Shown here: positions 7,903 through 15,325 of the stretch, piece after piece
Numbering within the stretch: position 1 is the stretch's first letter
Layout: every line of letters starts with the position of its first letter
Origin: Spirochaetaceae bacterium
Lineage (GTDB): Bacteria; Spirochaetota; Spirochaetia; DSM-27196; PWMO01
DNA: 37,387 bases
Direction: 5' to 3'
NCBI GenBank assembly: GCA_007693325.1
Contig: REDW01000058.1
Span: 1-37,387 of the forward strand
The notes under the pieces: model-generated
What the model saw: the letters and a program-made list of their open reading frames with translations, nothing else
Told to the model about the DNA's origin: nothing
Database searches by the model: none
Translations under genes and position numbers: made by a program

Positions 7903-8386
7903 AGAACTCACTGAAAGCATGGAGATGTATCTCAAGACGATCTACCTGATTGAGCAACGCAAACGCGCGGCGCGCGTCACGGATATTGCGCACGAACTTG
8001 GCGTCATCGCCTCGTCGGTGACCGGTGCGCTGCGCAGTCTCTCCAAGCGCGGCCTGATCAACTACACCCCCTACGACATTATCACCCTGACGCCCGAAGG
8101 AGTGGAAGTTGCCCAGCAAATCATGAAGAGGTACGCTGCGCTGCGCGACTTCTTTGTCAAAGTGCTCGGCGTTGAGGAGTCGATTGCCGAAACGGAAGCG
8201 TGCCAGATGGAGCACCGCATATCCGAAGTGGTTTTTGACCGGCTGCTGCATTTTGTGCAGTATTACGAAAACTGCCCGTACGACAAAGTGCACTGGAACG
8301 AAGAGGTCGGCTACTTCTGCAACCGTGATGACCAGGAGTGCAGCTACTGCGTTCAGGTACTCAAAGCACCCGATCTCATACGATGA
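7889..8386 (+). CDS. DtxR-family metal-dependent transcriptional repressor, iron-type
   Basis: 165 residues. An N-terminal winged helix (RVTDIAHELGVIASSVTGAL) is followed by the DtxR dimerisation domain. The metal ligands can be read: Met13 in SMEMYL, and Cys105, Glu108, His109 in ACQMEHR, corresponding to the Met/Cys/Glu/His set of DtxR/IdeR rather than the Asp/Glu set of MntR. This predicts a response to Fe2+. No SH3-like third domain is present. Instead a short tail holds further cysteines (NCPYD, YFCNRD, CSYC), possibly an extra metal site. The GTG start overlaps the ATPase stop and has GGAGG upstream. Encoded in the operon it probably controls. Confidence 0.85.
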   Translation: MTKTEELTESMEMYLKTIYLIEQRKRAARVTDIAHELGVIASSVTGALRSLSKRGLINYTPYDIITLTPEGVEVAQQIMKRYAALRDFFVKVLGVEESIAETEACQMEHRISEVVFDRLLHFVQYYENCPYDKVHWNEEVGYFCNRDDQECSYCVQVLKAPDLIR

Positions 8387-9111
8387 TTCACAGCGATGAT
8401 ACGCGAAAGCGTATCGGGTGGCTGTCGCAATTTGTGACCGAAGACCGCCTGAAAACCATGCGCGCCGTCTTGGCCAATCGCACGCGCTTCATAACGGTTG
8501 TACTCGAGGACATCTATCAACCGCATAATGCCAGCGCCGTACTGCGCACCTGCGACTGTTTCGGCGTACAGGACGTGCACATCATCGAGAACCGCAACAG
8601 TTACCGCATAAACCCCGATGTCGAGCTCGGCACGGCGCAATGGCTGAGTCTGCAGCGCTATTCTCAGCACGCCAACAACACTCCCGCAACCCTGCAGAGT
8701 TTGCAATCCAGCGGCTACCGCGTGGTGGCCACCACGCCACACGGCGATACGCTCTCGCTCGATGATTTCGACGTGACCGAACAGCCGAGTGCAATCGTCT
8801 TTGGAACCGAACTCGAGGGGCTCTCCGATGATGCGCTTTGCCACGCGGATGTGCGGCTGCGCGTGCCGATGTACGGCTTTGCCGAAAGCTTCAATATATC
8901 GGTATCGGCGGCAATCGTTCTGAATCGTCTCTGCAGTGATCTACGCCGCTCCACTGTGTCCTGGCAGCTGAGTCCTCAGCAACAACAGCAGCTTCTGCTG
9001 ACCTGGCTGCGGCGCAGCATCAAGAAGAGCGACGCGCTCGAGCGTGAATACGAGCGTGAATACGAGACAGCGCTGCAGTCCCGCAGTGCGCGTTGGGCTA
9101 CGACAGAGTAG
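8383..9111 (+). CDS. tRNA/rRNA 2'-O-methyltransferase, SpoU/TrmH family
   Basis: 242 residues with the three SPOUT motifs: NASAVLRT (residues 49-56, catalytic Arg), VFGTELEGL (139-147) and FNISVSAAIVL (about 170-180), which together form the knotted SAM-binding fold. Length and motif wording fit TrmH, which methylates the ribose of G18 in tRNA. The start ATG overlaps the repressor stop (ATGA), so it is translated with the iron operon, although a functional link is not obvious. Near the C-terminus a 12-bp tandem duplication gives EYEREYE. It ends 14 bp inside the 3' end of the convergent dehydrogenase gene. Confidence 0.85.
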   Translation: MIHSDDTRKRIGWLSQFVTEDRLKTMRAVLANRTRFITVVLEDIYQPHNASAVLRTCDCFGVQDVHIIENRNSYRINPDVELGTAQWLSLQRYSQHANNTPATLQSLQSSGYRVVATTPHGDTLSLDDFDVTEQPSAIVFGTELEGLSDDALCHADVRLRVPMYGFAESFNISVSAAIVLNRLCSDLRRSTVSWQLSPQQQQQLLLTWLRRSIKKSDALEREYEREYETALQSRSARWATTE

Positions 9112-10177
9112 CCCAGACTTCGTTCTTGTTCCTGACTCGGCGCACCACTTCGCTGGTGAACTCGTCCGTCTTGGCACCGCCACCGAGGTCAGCTGTCCGA
9201 AACCCGTCAAACACGGCCTCCAGGGTTGCTTCGTAGATCGAACGGCTGATGCGCTTTGCCCGGGAGTCCTCCAGGTATGAGAGCAAACCCGCGGCGGCCA
9301 GAATCATAGCCATCGGATTGGCAACGTTGCGCCCCTGCAGCGATGGAGCGGTACCGTGCGGCGCCTCGGCCATCACGCAGCCCACCACTCCGCCGGGCTC
9401 GATCGATATCACCATCGATTCGGCCCCGGCTATTGAACCAAACATCTGCAGCACCATGTCCGACAGCAGGTCACCGTCGCGGTTGAGCGACGGTATGACC
9501 AGCGGATCACCGGAGGTTGCCAGCAACAGCGCGAAGGTGGCGTCGATCAGCTGCGGTTCGTAGCGCACGTCGGGGAAGCGCTGCGCGGCTGCATCGAGCT
9601 CCTCCTTGAACATGCCTTCGTAGATCGGACTGACGGTGAACTTGGGACCGCCGAATACCTTGGAGCCGGTCTTGCGTGCGTGCAAAAAGGCGTACTCCGC
9701 CACCGAACGGCAGACCTTGCGTGAGATCTTCTCGGTGCGGTAGGCGTATTCTTCTACCGTACCGGCGGCATTTTCGCGCCATTCTTTGGCGCCGTAGGCG
9801 TCATCGCGCGCCATTCGGACCACGCTGATCGGCGCGTAGACGCCGGCAATCGGCCTTACTCCCGGGATGCGGCGTCCGGTGCGCAGAATCACATCGGCGT
9901 TGATCTCTTCTCGCAGAATGCGATTGGGACTGCCTACGTCATCGCGGCCGTCAGGAGTGATAGTGGCGGCCTTGAGTGCCAGCCTGTGCTCGCGCATTGC
10001 CGCACCGGCCTCGTATACCACCCGGTTCTGGCTGCGGCGGCGGTTCTGCAGACTGAGGTCGAAGCGCAGCAGTTCCAGCTCCAGCCCTGCGACCTCCGGC
10101 TCAAGAACCCGAAGTGCCTGTTGCAGCAGCTCCTGCCCGGTCTGGTCTCCCTCGAGCACAACGATGGATGGTTTCAT
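9098..10177 (-). CDS. Isocitrate/isopropylmalate dehydrogenase family protein
   Basis: 359 residues of the beta-decarboxylating dehydrogenase family. The start IVVLEGDQTGQELL corresponds to the usual GDGIGPE turn. The metal/substrate segment NRDGDLLSDM and the nucleotide-binding EAPHGTAPSLQGRNVANP are present near residues 240 and 275-290. These enzymes oxidise 2-hydroxy-3-carboxylic acids with NAD(P)+. Several usual residues are changed, so I cannot choose between isocitrate, isopropylmalate or a related substrate. leuA lies 5 kb away, but no leuCD is near. The ATG at 10177 has an AGGGGGCAGG stretch upstream. It overlaps convergently with the methyltransferase gene by 14 bp. Confidence 0.8.
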   Translation of the reverse strand: MKPSIVVLEGDQTGQELLQQALRVLEPEVAGLELELLRFDLSLQNRRRSQNRVVYEAGAAMREHRLALKAATITPDGRDDVGSPNRILREEINADVILRTGRRIPGVRPIAGVYAPISVVRMARDDAYGAKEWRENAAGTVEEYAYRTEKISRKVCRSVAEYAFLHARKTGSKVFGGPKFTVSPIYEGMFKEELDAAAQRFPDVRYEPQLIDATFALLLATSGDPLVIPSLNRDGDLLSDMVLQMFGSIAGAESMVISIEPGGVVGCVMAEAPHGTAPSLQGRNVANPMAMILAAAGLLSYLEDSRAKRISRSIYEATLEAVFDGFRTADLGGGAKTDEFTSEVVRRVRNKNEVWATLS

Positions 10178-10245
10178 ACTGCCTGCCCCCTACTCCAGCC
10201 TGCGCGTACCATAGCACAGCGCCAGCACGAAGAAGAAGCCCCGAC

Positions 10246-10274
10246 TTGTCTTTTCAGCGCCGGGAGTATAGGGT
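10246..10274 (+). promoter_or_regulatory. Promoter of the membrane/winged-helix gene
   Basis: TTGTCT (10246-10251), 17-bp spacer, TAGGGT (10269-10274). The GTG start codon lies only 9 bases after the -10 box. Confidence 0.5.
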
Positions 10275-10283
10275 GATGGTACG

Positions 10284-10718
10284 GTGCGCAAGCAAAAGGG
10301 CGACAAAGCAGTCGAAGAACTGGTGTCCGGACTCTCCATGACCGCGGTGTTCGGCGGGGTGTACCTGGTGACCGGAAGCAACATCTGGCTGCTGGTTGGC
10401 GTGTTTGCCGGCATAATTCCTGCAATTGGCGGGGCAGGAAAACTTCTGGCGCGACGCTACAACGCCGAGCTGCCACGGCCCCAGGACGAGCGAGCGCGTG
10501 TGGAACGGCAAATCCTGCGCAGCGCCCAGCAGCACCACGGGCGCGTGACACCAACCCGAATTGCGGTTGATGCCAACTGCTCGATAGACCAGGCGCAGCA
10601 GATCCTCGATGACCTCACTACCAAGGGTTTCTGCACGCTTGAGATCACCGAAAACGGCCGCATCGAGTATCAGTTCAGCGATCTGCTACCGGAGAACCGC
10701 AGTCCCGAAGCTACATGA
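10284..10718 (+). CDS. Two-membrane-segment protein with C-terminal winged-helix domain
   Basis: 144 residues of unknown function. Residues about 18-55 form two hydrophobic helices separated by a short turn (VYLVTGSNIWLLVGVFAG and following). After a basic linker, residues 75-135 look like a winged helix (RILRSAQQHHGRVTPTRIA, then a DLTTKGF recognition-type helix and a strand EYQF). This is the shape of a membrane-tethered DNA-binding or protein-binding module. The GTG start follows a promoter by 9 bases with no clear ribosome binding site. It overlaps the convergent diadenylate cyclase gene by 8 bp. I do not recognise a named family. Confidence 0.7.
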   Translation: MRKQKGDKAVEELVSGLSMTAVFGGVYLVTGSNIWLLVGVFAGIIPAIGGAGKLLARRYNAELPRPQDERARVERQILRSAQQHHGRVTPTRIAVDANCSIDQAQQILDDLTTKGFCTLEITENGRIEYQFSDLLPENRSPEAT

Positions 10719-12036
10719 AGATGATCCGCCGTCCGTTGTGGAAGATGCTGATCTTGCGCGTGGATTCCGAAACCGCTATCGAGATGGCGTCGGTTACCGA
10801 AGTAATGCCCAACGCGGCCGCGTGCCGTGCGCCCAGGCCGGATTGATGCTCATCGGCTTCCGGTTGCCCGATCAGAAAGGTGCCGCCGGACTCCAGCACG
10901 CCATCACCGCGCACGATGAAGGCTCCGTCGATCCTGGCGTACTCCTTGATGGTCTCTTCCAGCGACGGATCGAGGATGCTGCGTTCGATCTCGTCGTACC
11001 CGTAAAACGGATTCATGATGAGCTGACGTGTGTAGCCGCGGACGTTCTCAAAATCGCCGAGCACAAACAGTGTCCCTACCGCGGTTCCTTCACGCCCTTC
11101 GGCTGCGAGCTCACCGGCAATCTGCAGCGCTCGTGTCAGCACGTGTTCGGTGACATCGGTTGAGACCCGTCCCGACTGCAGTTCCATTGGAAAGTCAAAC
11201 TCGTTGCCGATGTGTGTCAATCGGATTGAATCCAGATGTCCGGATTCCGGAACGCCGAATACATTGACAATGGTATCGTCGCGTTGAATTCTTCCCAGCG
11301 ACAACAGAAACAGTAGTGCAAACTGCACGTTGGTGGAGCGGCGGATACCCTTGAACGGGATTGTGATGATCTCGAGCCGCTGCCGCAAATCTGCAGAAAA
11401 CCTGGATTCCGTATTGGTCAGTACAATTGTATCACTGTCACCTACCAGCTCGACGATGAACTCGGGGTCATCGATTGCATCGGCGTGCAGCACAATCTTG
11501 GCGCTCGGCAATTCCTCGGCAATCGACCGTGCACGCCCAAACGCCAGGCGCGAGATATCTGTTTCGCGGCCACCGTAGTAGCGGTTGGAGATCCGCGTGT
11601 CATCGGCAAAGCGACTCAGCACCTGTTCGGCATTCTCGGCATCTACAATCTGCTGATAGCGCGAACCTTCGCGCAACTGAGCTGCTACCTCACCCAGAAT
11701 ACGCAGGTGATCAATTCTGCCGCCTACAAGCAGGATCACCAGATGCACCGGATCCTCGGAGTCTGCATCCCAGGCAATCCCGTGTCTGGAAATGCCGAGC
11801 GCCAGCACGCTCTCGCCGGCATGGTCTAGTACGGCGTGCGGCAGAGCCACGCCTCCGCCCACGCACGATGAGACCGATGCCTCGCGCTCAAAAACACGCC
11901 TGGTGACCTCGTCGCGGTCAAGAGCCGGCTGATCGTTGCAGACCAGCTCGATAAGCGATGTCAGAGCCGCATCACGATCGGTTTCGGGATCAAGAAATCG
12001 AATACGCGCAGTAGACAGATGGCTATGAAGACTCAA
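10711..12036 (-). CDS. PTS EIIA (type 2)-diadenylate cyclase fusion protein
   Basis: 441 residues. Residues about 15-150 match the fructose/mannitol-type PTS EIIA domain, with the phospho-acceptor His67 in GVALPHAV. Residues about 170-300 form a Rossmann-like middle part that resembles the pyruvate kinase C-terminal-like domain seen in archaeal diadenylate cyclases (moderate confidence). Residues about 350-441 are a DisA_N/DAC domain: DGAFIVRGDG (Asp370-Gly371-Ala372) and GARHAAALGI, then SVTDAISIAVS. The family synthesises c-di-AMP from two ATP. The canonical RHR is RHA here (404-406). The start is TTG at 12036 with GAGGAG 7 bases upstream; the frame opens earlier but has no such site. Confidence 0.8.
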   Translation of the reverse strand: MSLHSHLSTARIRFLDPETDRDAALTSLIELVCNDQPALDRDEVTRRVFEREASVSSCVGGGVALPHAVLDHAGESVLALGISRHGIAWDADSEDPVHLVILLVGGRIDHLRILGEVAAQLREGSRYQQIVDAENAEQVLSRFADDTRISNRYYGGRETDISRLAFGRARSIAEELPSAKIVLHADAIDDPEFIVELVGDSDTIVLTNTESRFSADLRQRLEIITIPFKGIRRSTNVQFALLFLLSLGRIQRDDTIVNVFGVPESGHLDSIRLTHIGNEFDFPMELQSGRVSTDVTEHVLTRALQIAGELAAEGREGTAVGTLFVLGDFENVRGYTRQLIMNPFYGYDEIERSILDPSLEETIKEYARIDGAFIVRGDGVLESGGTFLIGQPEADEHQSGLGARHAAALGITSVTDAISIAVSESTRKISIFHNGRRIIFM

Positions 12037-12054
12037 CTGATTGCTCCTCGTGAT

Positions 12055-12083
12055 ATAATGCAGGATTTCTGCCCGCACCGCAA
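12055..12083 (-). promoter_or_regulatory. Promoter of the EIIA-diadenylate cyclase gene
   Basis: On the minus strand TTGCGG (12083-12078), 17-bp spacer, CATTAT (12060-12055). The ribosome binding site GAGGAG follows within the predicted transcript. Confidence 0.5.
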
Positions 12084-12149
12084 CATTTGCTGTCTCAGCG
12101 GCGCACACAACCGCTGGGGCACACCCCTGCCGCAACCCCGCTGCGCGCC

Positions 12150-12178
12150 TTGTCTAAACCGGGCAAACCTCGTAGAAT
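12150..12178 (+). promoter_or_regulatory. Promoter of the sphingolipid operon
   Basis: TTGTCT (12150-12155), exactly 17 bp, TAGAAT (12173-12178). The ATG at 12190 is 11 bases after the -10 box, leaving a 5' leader of only about 3-5 bases and no Shine-Dalgarno. Confidence 0.6.
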
Positions 12179-12189
12179 TGCGGCTAATT

Positions 12190-13065
12190 ATGCACCCATG
12201 GCTACAGGACGCAACCGCCTACATAACCGGGGGCTCAAGTGGCATTGGACTGGCTATTGCCCACGAACTGCGCCGCCACGGCGCCTCGCTGGTTCTCATT
12301 GCGCGCAACCGCCAGCGGCTCGACGAGGCGCAGCGGGAGCTGCTGACAACCACAGCGCCGGTATCGCGCAGAGCGCCGGACAGCCGGCAACCGATGGTCG
12401 ACATAGTCGTGGCGGATGTCACCGACTCACGGCAACTGCAACAGACGCTGAGGGAGGCGGTAGCACGAATCAGCCCACCGGATATTCTGGTCAACTGCGC
12501 CGGCATGGCACACCCGGGCTACTTCGAGCAGCTGGACCTCCACGTCCTCCATCAGACGATGCAGGTGAATCTCTACGGGGCATGGAGCGCAACTCAGACT
12601 CTATTGCCGTACCTGCGCCAGCGCGGCGGTCGGATTGTCAATGTTGCGTCGCTGGCCGGCCTTATCGGCAGCTTCGGATACAGCGCCTACGCTGCCTCCA
12701 AGTTTGCGCTGGTCGGCTTCTCTGAGGCTCTGCGCAACGAGCTCAAACCCGACGGTGTTTCTGTGTCGCTACTCTGTCCAAGCGACACCGATACGCCGCA
12801 ACTGCACCAGGAGAACCGGATCAAGCCACACGAAACGGCCGCGCTGTCGGGTAACGGCCCCACGCTGCAAGCCGGGCAGGTAGCCCGGGACTTTCTGCGG
12901 GGGTTGCGGCGGCGTCGCTTTCTCATCATAGCAGGACGGTCGGCACGCATGGTATACTTGATCAAACGTCTGGCACCGTCAATTCTGTACAGACTCATGG
13001 ACGGCGTTGTGGCAAAGAGTCGTCGCCGCGCGCAGACACACACAGCACTCATAGGGGAGCAATGA
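12190..13065 (+). CDS. 3-ketodihydrosphingosine reductase (eukaryote-like KDSR/TSC10-type SDR)
   Basis: 291-residue SDR. TGGSSGIG is at 13-20, VNCAGMA in the fourth strand, and Tyr167/Lys171 in YAASK. After the active site it reads PSDTDTP (197-203) and ENRIKPHET (about 208-216). As I recall them, human KDSR has PPDTDTP and ENRTKPLET at the same place, which is not shared by ordinary SDRs. The C-terminal 60 residues are basic and hydrophobic, consistent with membrane association as in TSC10/KDSR. The enzyme reduces 3-ketosphinganine to sphinganine with NADPH. The start ATG follows the promoter at 11 bases; the open frame extends upstream to 12019 through the promoter. The serine palmitoyltransferase gene follows without a gap. 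Confidence 0.8.
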   Translation: MHPWLQDATAYITGGSSGIGLAIAHELRRHGASLVLIARNRQRLDEAQRELLTTTAPVSRRAPDSRQPMVDIVVADVTDSRQLQQTLREAVARISPPDILVNCAGMAHPGYFEQLDLHVLHQTMQVNLYGAWSATQTLLPYLRQRGGRIVNVASLAGLIGSFGYSAYAASKFALVGFSEALRNELKPDGVSVSLLCPSDTDTPQLHQENRIKPHETAALSGNGPTLQAGQVARDFLRGLRRRRFLIIAGRSARMVYLIKRLAPSILYRLMDGVVAKSRRRAQTHTALIGEQ

Positions 13066-14292
13066 ATGAACACCATCACCACCACTACGACACGCGGCGA
13101 TCTGTTTCAGAAATGTCACGAATTCACCGAGGCCACAGAGGCTCGTAGTCAGGGGCTCTATCCCTATTTCCGGCCCATCGAAGGCTTCTGCGGGGCCCGA
13201 ATTATTTCCGAAGGTCGCGAACTGATCATGGCCGGCTCAAACAACTATCTGGGGCTCTCGCTTGATCCACGCGTCCGCGAAGCTGCCATAGATGCCATCA
13301 AAGTCTACGGCGCCAGCTGCTCGGGTTCGCGCTTCATGAACGGCACGCTCAAGCTGCACGAAGAGCTTGAACAGCGCCTGGCCGCGTTTGTCGGCAAACC
13401 GGCCGCTCTGTGCTTCACAACCGGCTATCAGACCAACCTCGGCGCCATATCGGCGCTGGTCGGCCGTGGTGAGCACATCATAACCGACAAGCTCAACCAC
13501 GCTTCGATCATGGACGGAATATTCATGGCGCTGGGCATGACGCGCCAAATCCAGGTTCACCGCTACAAGCACAATAACATCGAGCAGCTCGAGCAGATTC
13601 TGGAGTCCCTGCCGGCCGACGAGCCCAAGCTGCTGGTAACCGACGGGGTGTTCAGCATGGAAGGCGACATCGCCAAGCTGCCGCAGATACGTGAGCTGGC
13701 AGACCGCTACGGAGTGCGGGTATACCTCGACGAGGCGCACGCTATTGGAGTGACCGGCGCAACCGGCCGCGGAACCGTCGAGCACCACGGCGGTGCAGCG
13801 ATGGCCGACCTGGTCATGTGCACCTTCTCCAAATCGTTTGGATCAATCGGCGGCTTTGTTGCCGGAGATGAGGCCGTGGTGGACTTCATCAAGCACTTTG
13901 CGCGGCCACTGATCTTTAGTGCCAGCATGCCGCCGTCAAACCTGGCTGCGGTAATGAAATCGCTTGAGATTATCGAAAACGAGCCGGAGCGCGTCAGCCG
14001 GCTGCAGCAGATAGCCGCCAGGATGCGCCGCGGCTTCACAGAGCTGGGATTTGATATCGGGACTTCCGAGACTGCGGTCATTCCACTGATAATCGGTGAC
14101 AATCAGAAGACCTTTCTGTTCTGGAAGTACCTCTACGAGAACGGCGTCTACGTCAACCCGGTAGTCAGCCCGGCGGTTCCTCCAAATCGAGCCCTGATCC
14201 GTACCTCGTACATGGCTATTCACGAGGATTCAGATCTCGATCGGGTACTGGAGGTCTCGGCTGCAGGCGGCAAGGCGGCCGGCATTCTCTAA
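13066..14292 (+). CDS. spt: Serine palmitoyltransferase (alpha-oxoamine synthase family)
   Basis: 408 residues. PLP-dependent enzyme joining L-serine and an acyl-CoA (or acyl-ACP) to give 3-ketosphinganine, the first step of sphingolipid synthesis. The motif LYPYFRPIEG near residue 30, SNNYLGL, SRFMNGTLKLHEELE, DEAHAIG (Asp222, His225) and the PLP lysine 256 in TFSKSFGS follow the wording of bacterial SPT (Bacteroides, Sphingobacterium) much more closely than AONS or KBL. PVVSPAVPP near the C-terminus is also SPT-like. The ATG directly follows the reductase stop (TGAATG), with GGGGAG 6 bases before. A threonine run follows the start. It ends 4 bp from the convergent oxidoreductase gene. Confidence 0.85.
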   Translation: MNTITTTTTRGDLFQKCHEFTEATEARSQGLYPYFRPIEGFCGARIISEGRELIMAGSNNYLGLSLDPRVREAAIDAIKVYGASCSGSRFMNGTLKLHEELEQRLAAFVGKPAALCFTTGYQTNLGAISALVGRGEHIITDKLNHASIMDGIFMALGMTRQIQVHRYKHNNIEQLEQILESLPADEPKLLVTDGVFSMEGDIAKLPQIRELADRYGVRVYLDEAHAIGVTGATGRGTVEHHGGAAMADLVMCTFSKSFGSIGGFVAGDEAVVDFIKHFARPLIFSASMPPSNLAAVMKSLEIIENEPERVSRLQQIAARMRRGFTELGFDIGTSETAVIPLIIGDNQKTFLFWKYLYENGVYVNPVVSPAVPPNRALIRTSYMAIHEDSDLDRVLEVSAAGGKAAGIL

Positions 14293-14296
14293 AGCC

Positions 14297-15277
14297 CTAT
14301 AGCGTTACCACTATCTTGCCGCGAACACGCCGGGTCTCGCTGAGGCTGTGCGCTTCGGCGAGGTTGCGCAGTCCGTTGACCACGGTGGTGTGTACCTTAA
14401 GGGTTCCGTCCGCCAGCAGACCGGCTATCTGTTCCAGCTGACGTTGATTGGGTTTTACCAGAATTTTCTTCACCCGCGTAGGTGAGTTCAGCCCCGCCTT
14501 GCTATCACCGGTCACCAGCGTAACGAGCGTGCCGCTGCGGGACAGCTTCTTGAGCGAGAGTGCGCGCGTCTCGCCGCCAACAGTGTCGATAACCGCCTTC
14601 ACGTCCTCGATGCGAGTCCATGGATCATCTCCGCCGTAGGCGTAGACCTCGTCGCAACCGAGCGAACGGGCAAACTCATGATTGTGCGGGCTTGCGGTTC
14701 CGATGACGTAGGCGCCTTTCCACTTGGCCAACTGCACAGCCACATGGCCGACCCCGCCGGCGGCCGCGTGCACCAGAACCCGATCCCCGGACTTCACAGC
14801 GGCGCTGTCGAACAGCGCCTGCCACGCCGTCAACGCCACTAACGGCAGCGCAGCCGCTTCACGCAGGCTGATGCGGTCGGGCACTTTCACCAGCTGCGTG
14901 TCCGAAGCAACCACAAACTCGGCGTATCCACCGCCGCCGCCGGGAAAATTGACCATTCCCATCACCCGGTCACCGGGCTCAAACATGGTCACCCGGCGGC
15001 CCTGCTGCTCCACTGTGCCGGCGATGTCCCAACCAAGAATGAACGGCATACCGCCGACCTGCTGTGCAACCCCGGCACCGCCGCGTGTCTTCCAGTCAAC
15101 CGGGTTGATTCCAACCGCCGCAACACGTACAAGCACTTCTTCATGAGAAGGTTGCGGAACCGCAACGGTTTTCACACGCAGTACGTCGAGACCGCCAAAT
15201 TCTTCGATCACAACGGCCTGCATAGCAGTGGGCGTTGGATCTGTTTTGTTCCGGTTTTTCTTTCTGGAAGACAGCAT
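14297..15277 (-). CDS. MDR-family NAD(P)H-dependent oxidoreductase (quinone oxidoreductase/zinc-less alcohol dehydrogenase type)
   Basis: Up to 326 residues. The N-terminal GroES-like domain reads MQAVVIEEFGGLDVL and GINPVDWKTR; the Rossmann nucleotide-binding site is VLVHAAAGGVGHVAVQLAK near residue 165. Catalytic zinc residues are missing, so it belongs to the quinone/enone reductase group. Homologues usually begin at the internal Met (position 15223); the upstream 18 codons (MLSSRKKNRNK) are basic and neither start has a clear ribosome binding site. It converges on the sphingolipid operon with a 4-bp gap and may share its physiology, but nothing in the sequence shows its substrate. Confidence 0.8.
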   Translation of the reverse strand: MLSSRKKNRNKTDPTPTAMQAVVIEEFGGLDVLRVKTVAVPQPSHEEVLVRVAAVGINPVDWKTRGGAGVAQQVGGMPFILGWDIAGTVEQQGRRVTMFEPGDRVMGMVNFPGGGGGYAEFVVASDTQLVKVPDRISLREAAALPLVALTAWQALFDSAAVKSGDRVLVHAAAGGVGHVAVQLAKWKGAYVIGTASPHNHEFARSLGCDEVYAYGGDDPWTRIEDVKAVIDTVGGETRALSLKKLSRSGTLVTLVTGDSKAGLNSPTRVKKILVKPNQRQLEQIAGLLADGTLKVHTTVVNGLRNLAEAHSLSETRRVRGKIVVTL

Positions 15278-15325
15278 GATGCCACAACAGACTATAGCAG
15301 AGCGGCCGGGTTTGACAAGCGGGGC

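Noticed and set aside
9040-9066. 12-bp tandem repeat near the end of the methyltransferase gene
   Set aside because: Only two copies, in frame, in a charged C-terminal helix; ordinary coding duplication.
12019-12189. N-terminal extension of the ketosphinganine reductase frame
   Set aside because: The extension crosses a good promoter (12150-12178) and the SDR fold begins just after the ATG at 12190.
14297-15277. MDR oxidoreductase as a sphingolipid enzyme
   Set aside because: Only proximity supports it; opposite strand, and no known sphingolipid step needs a zinc-less MDR.
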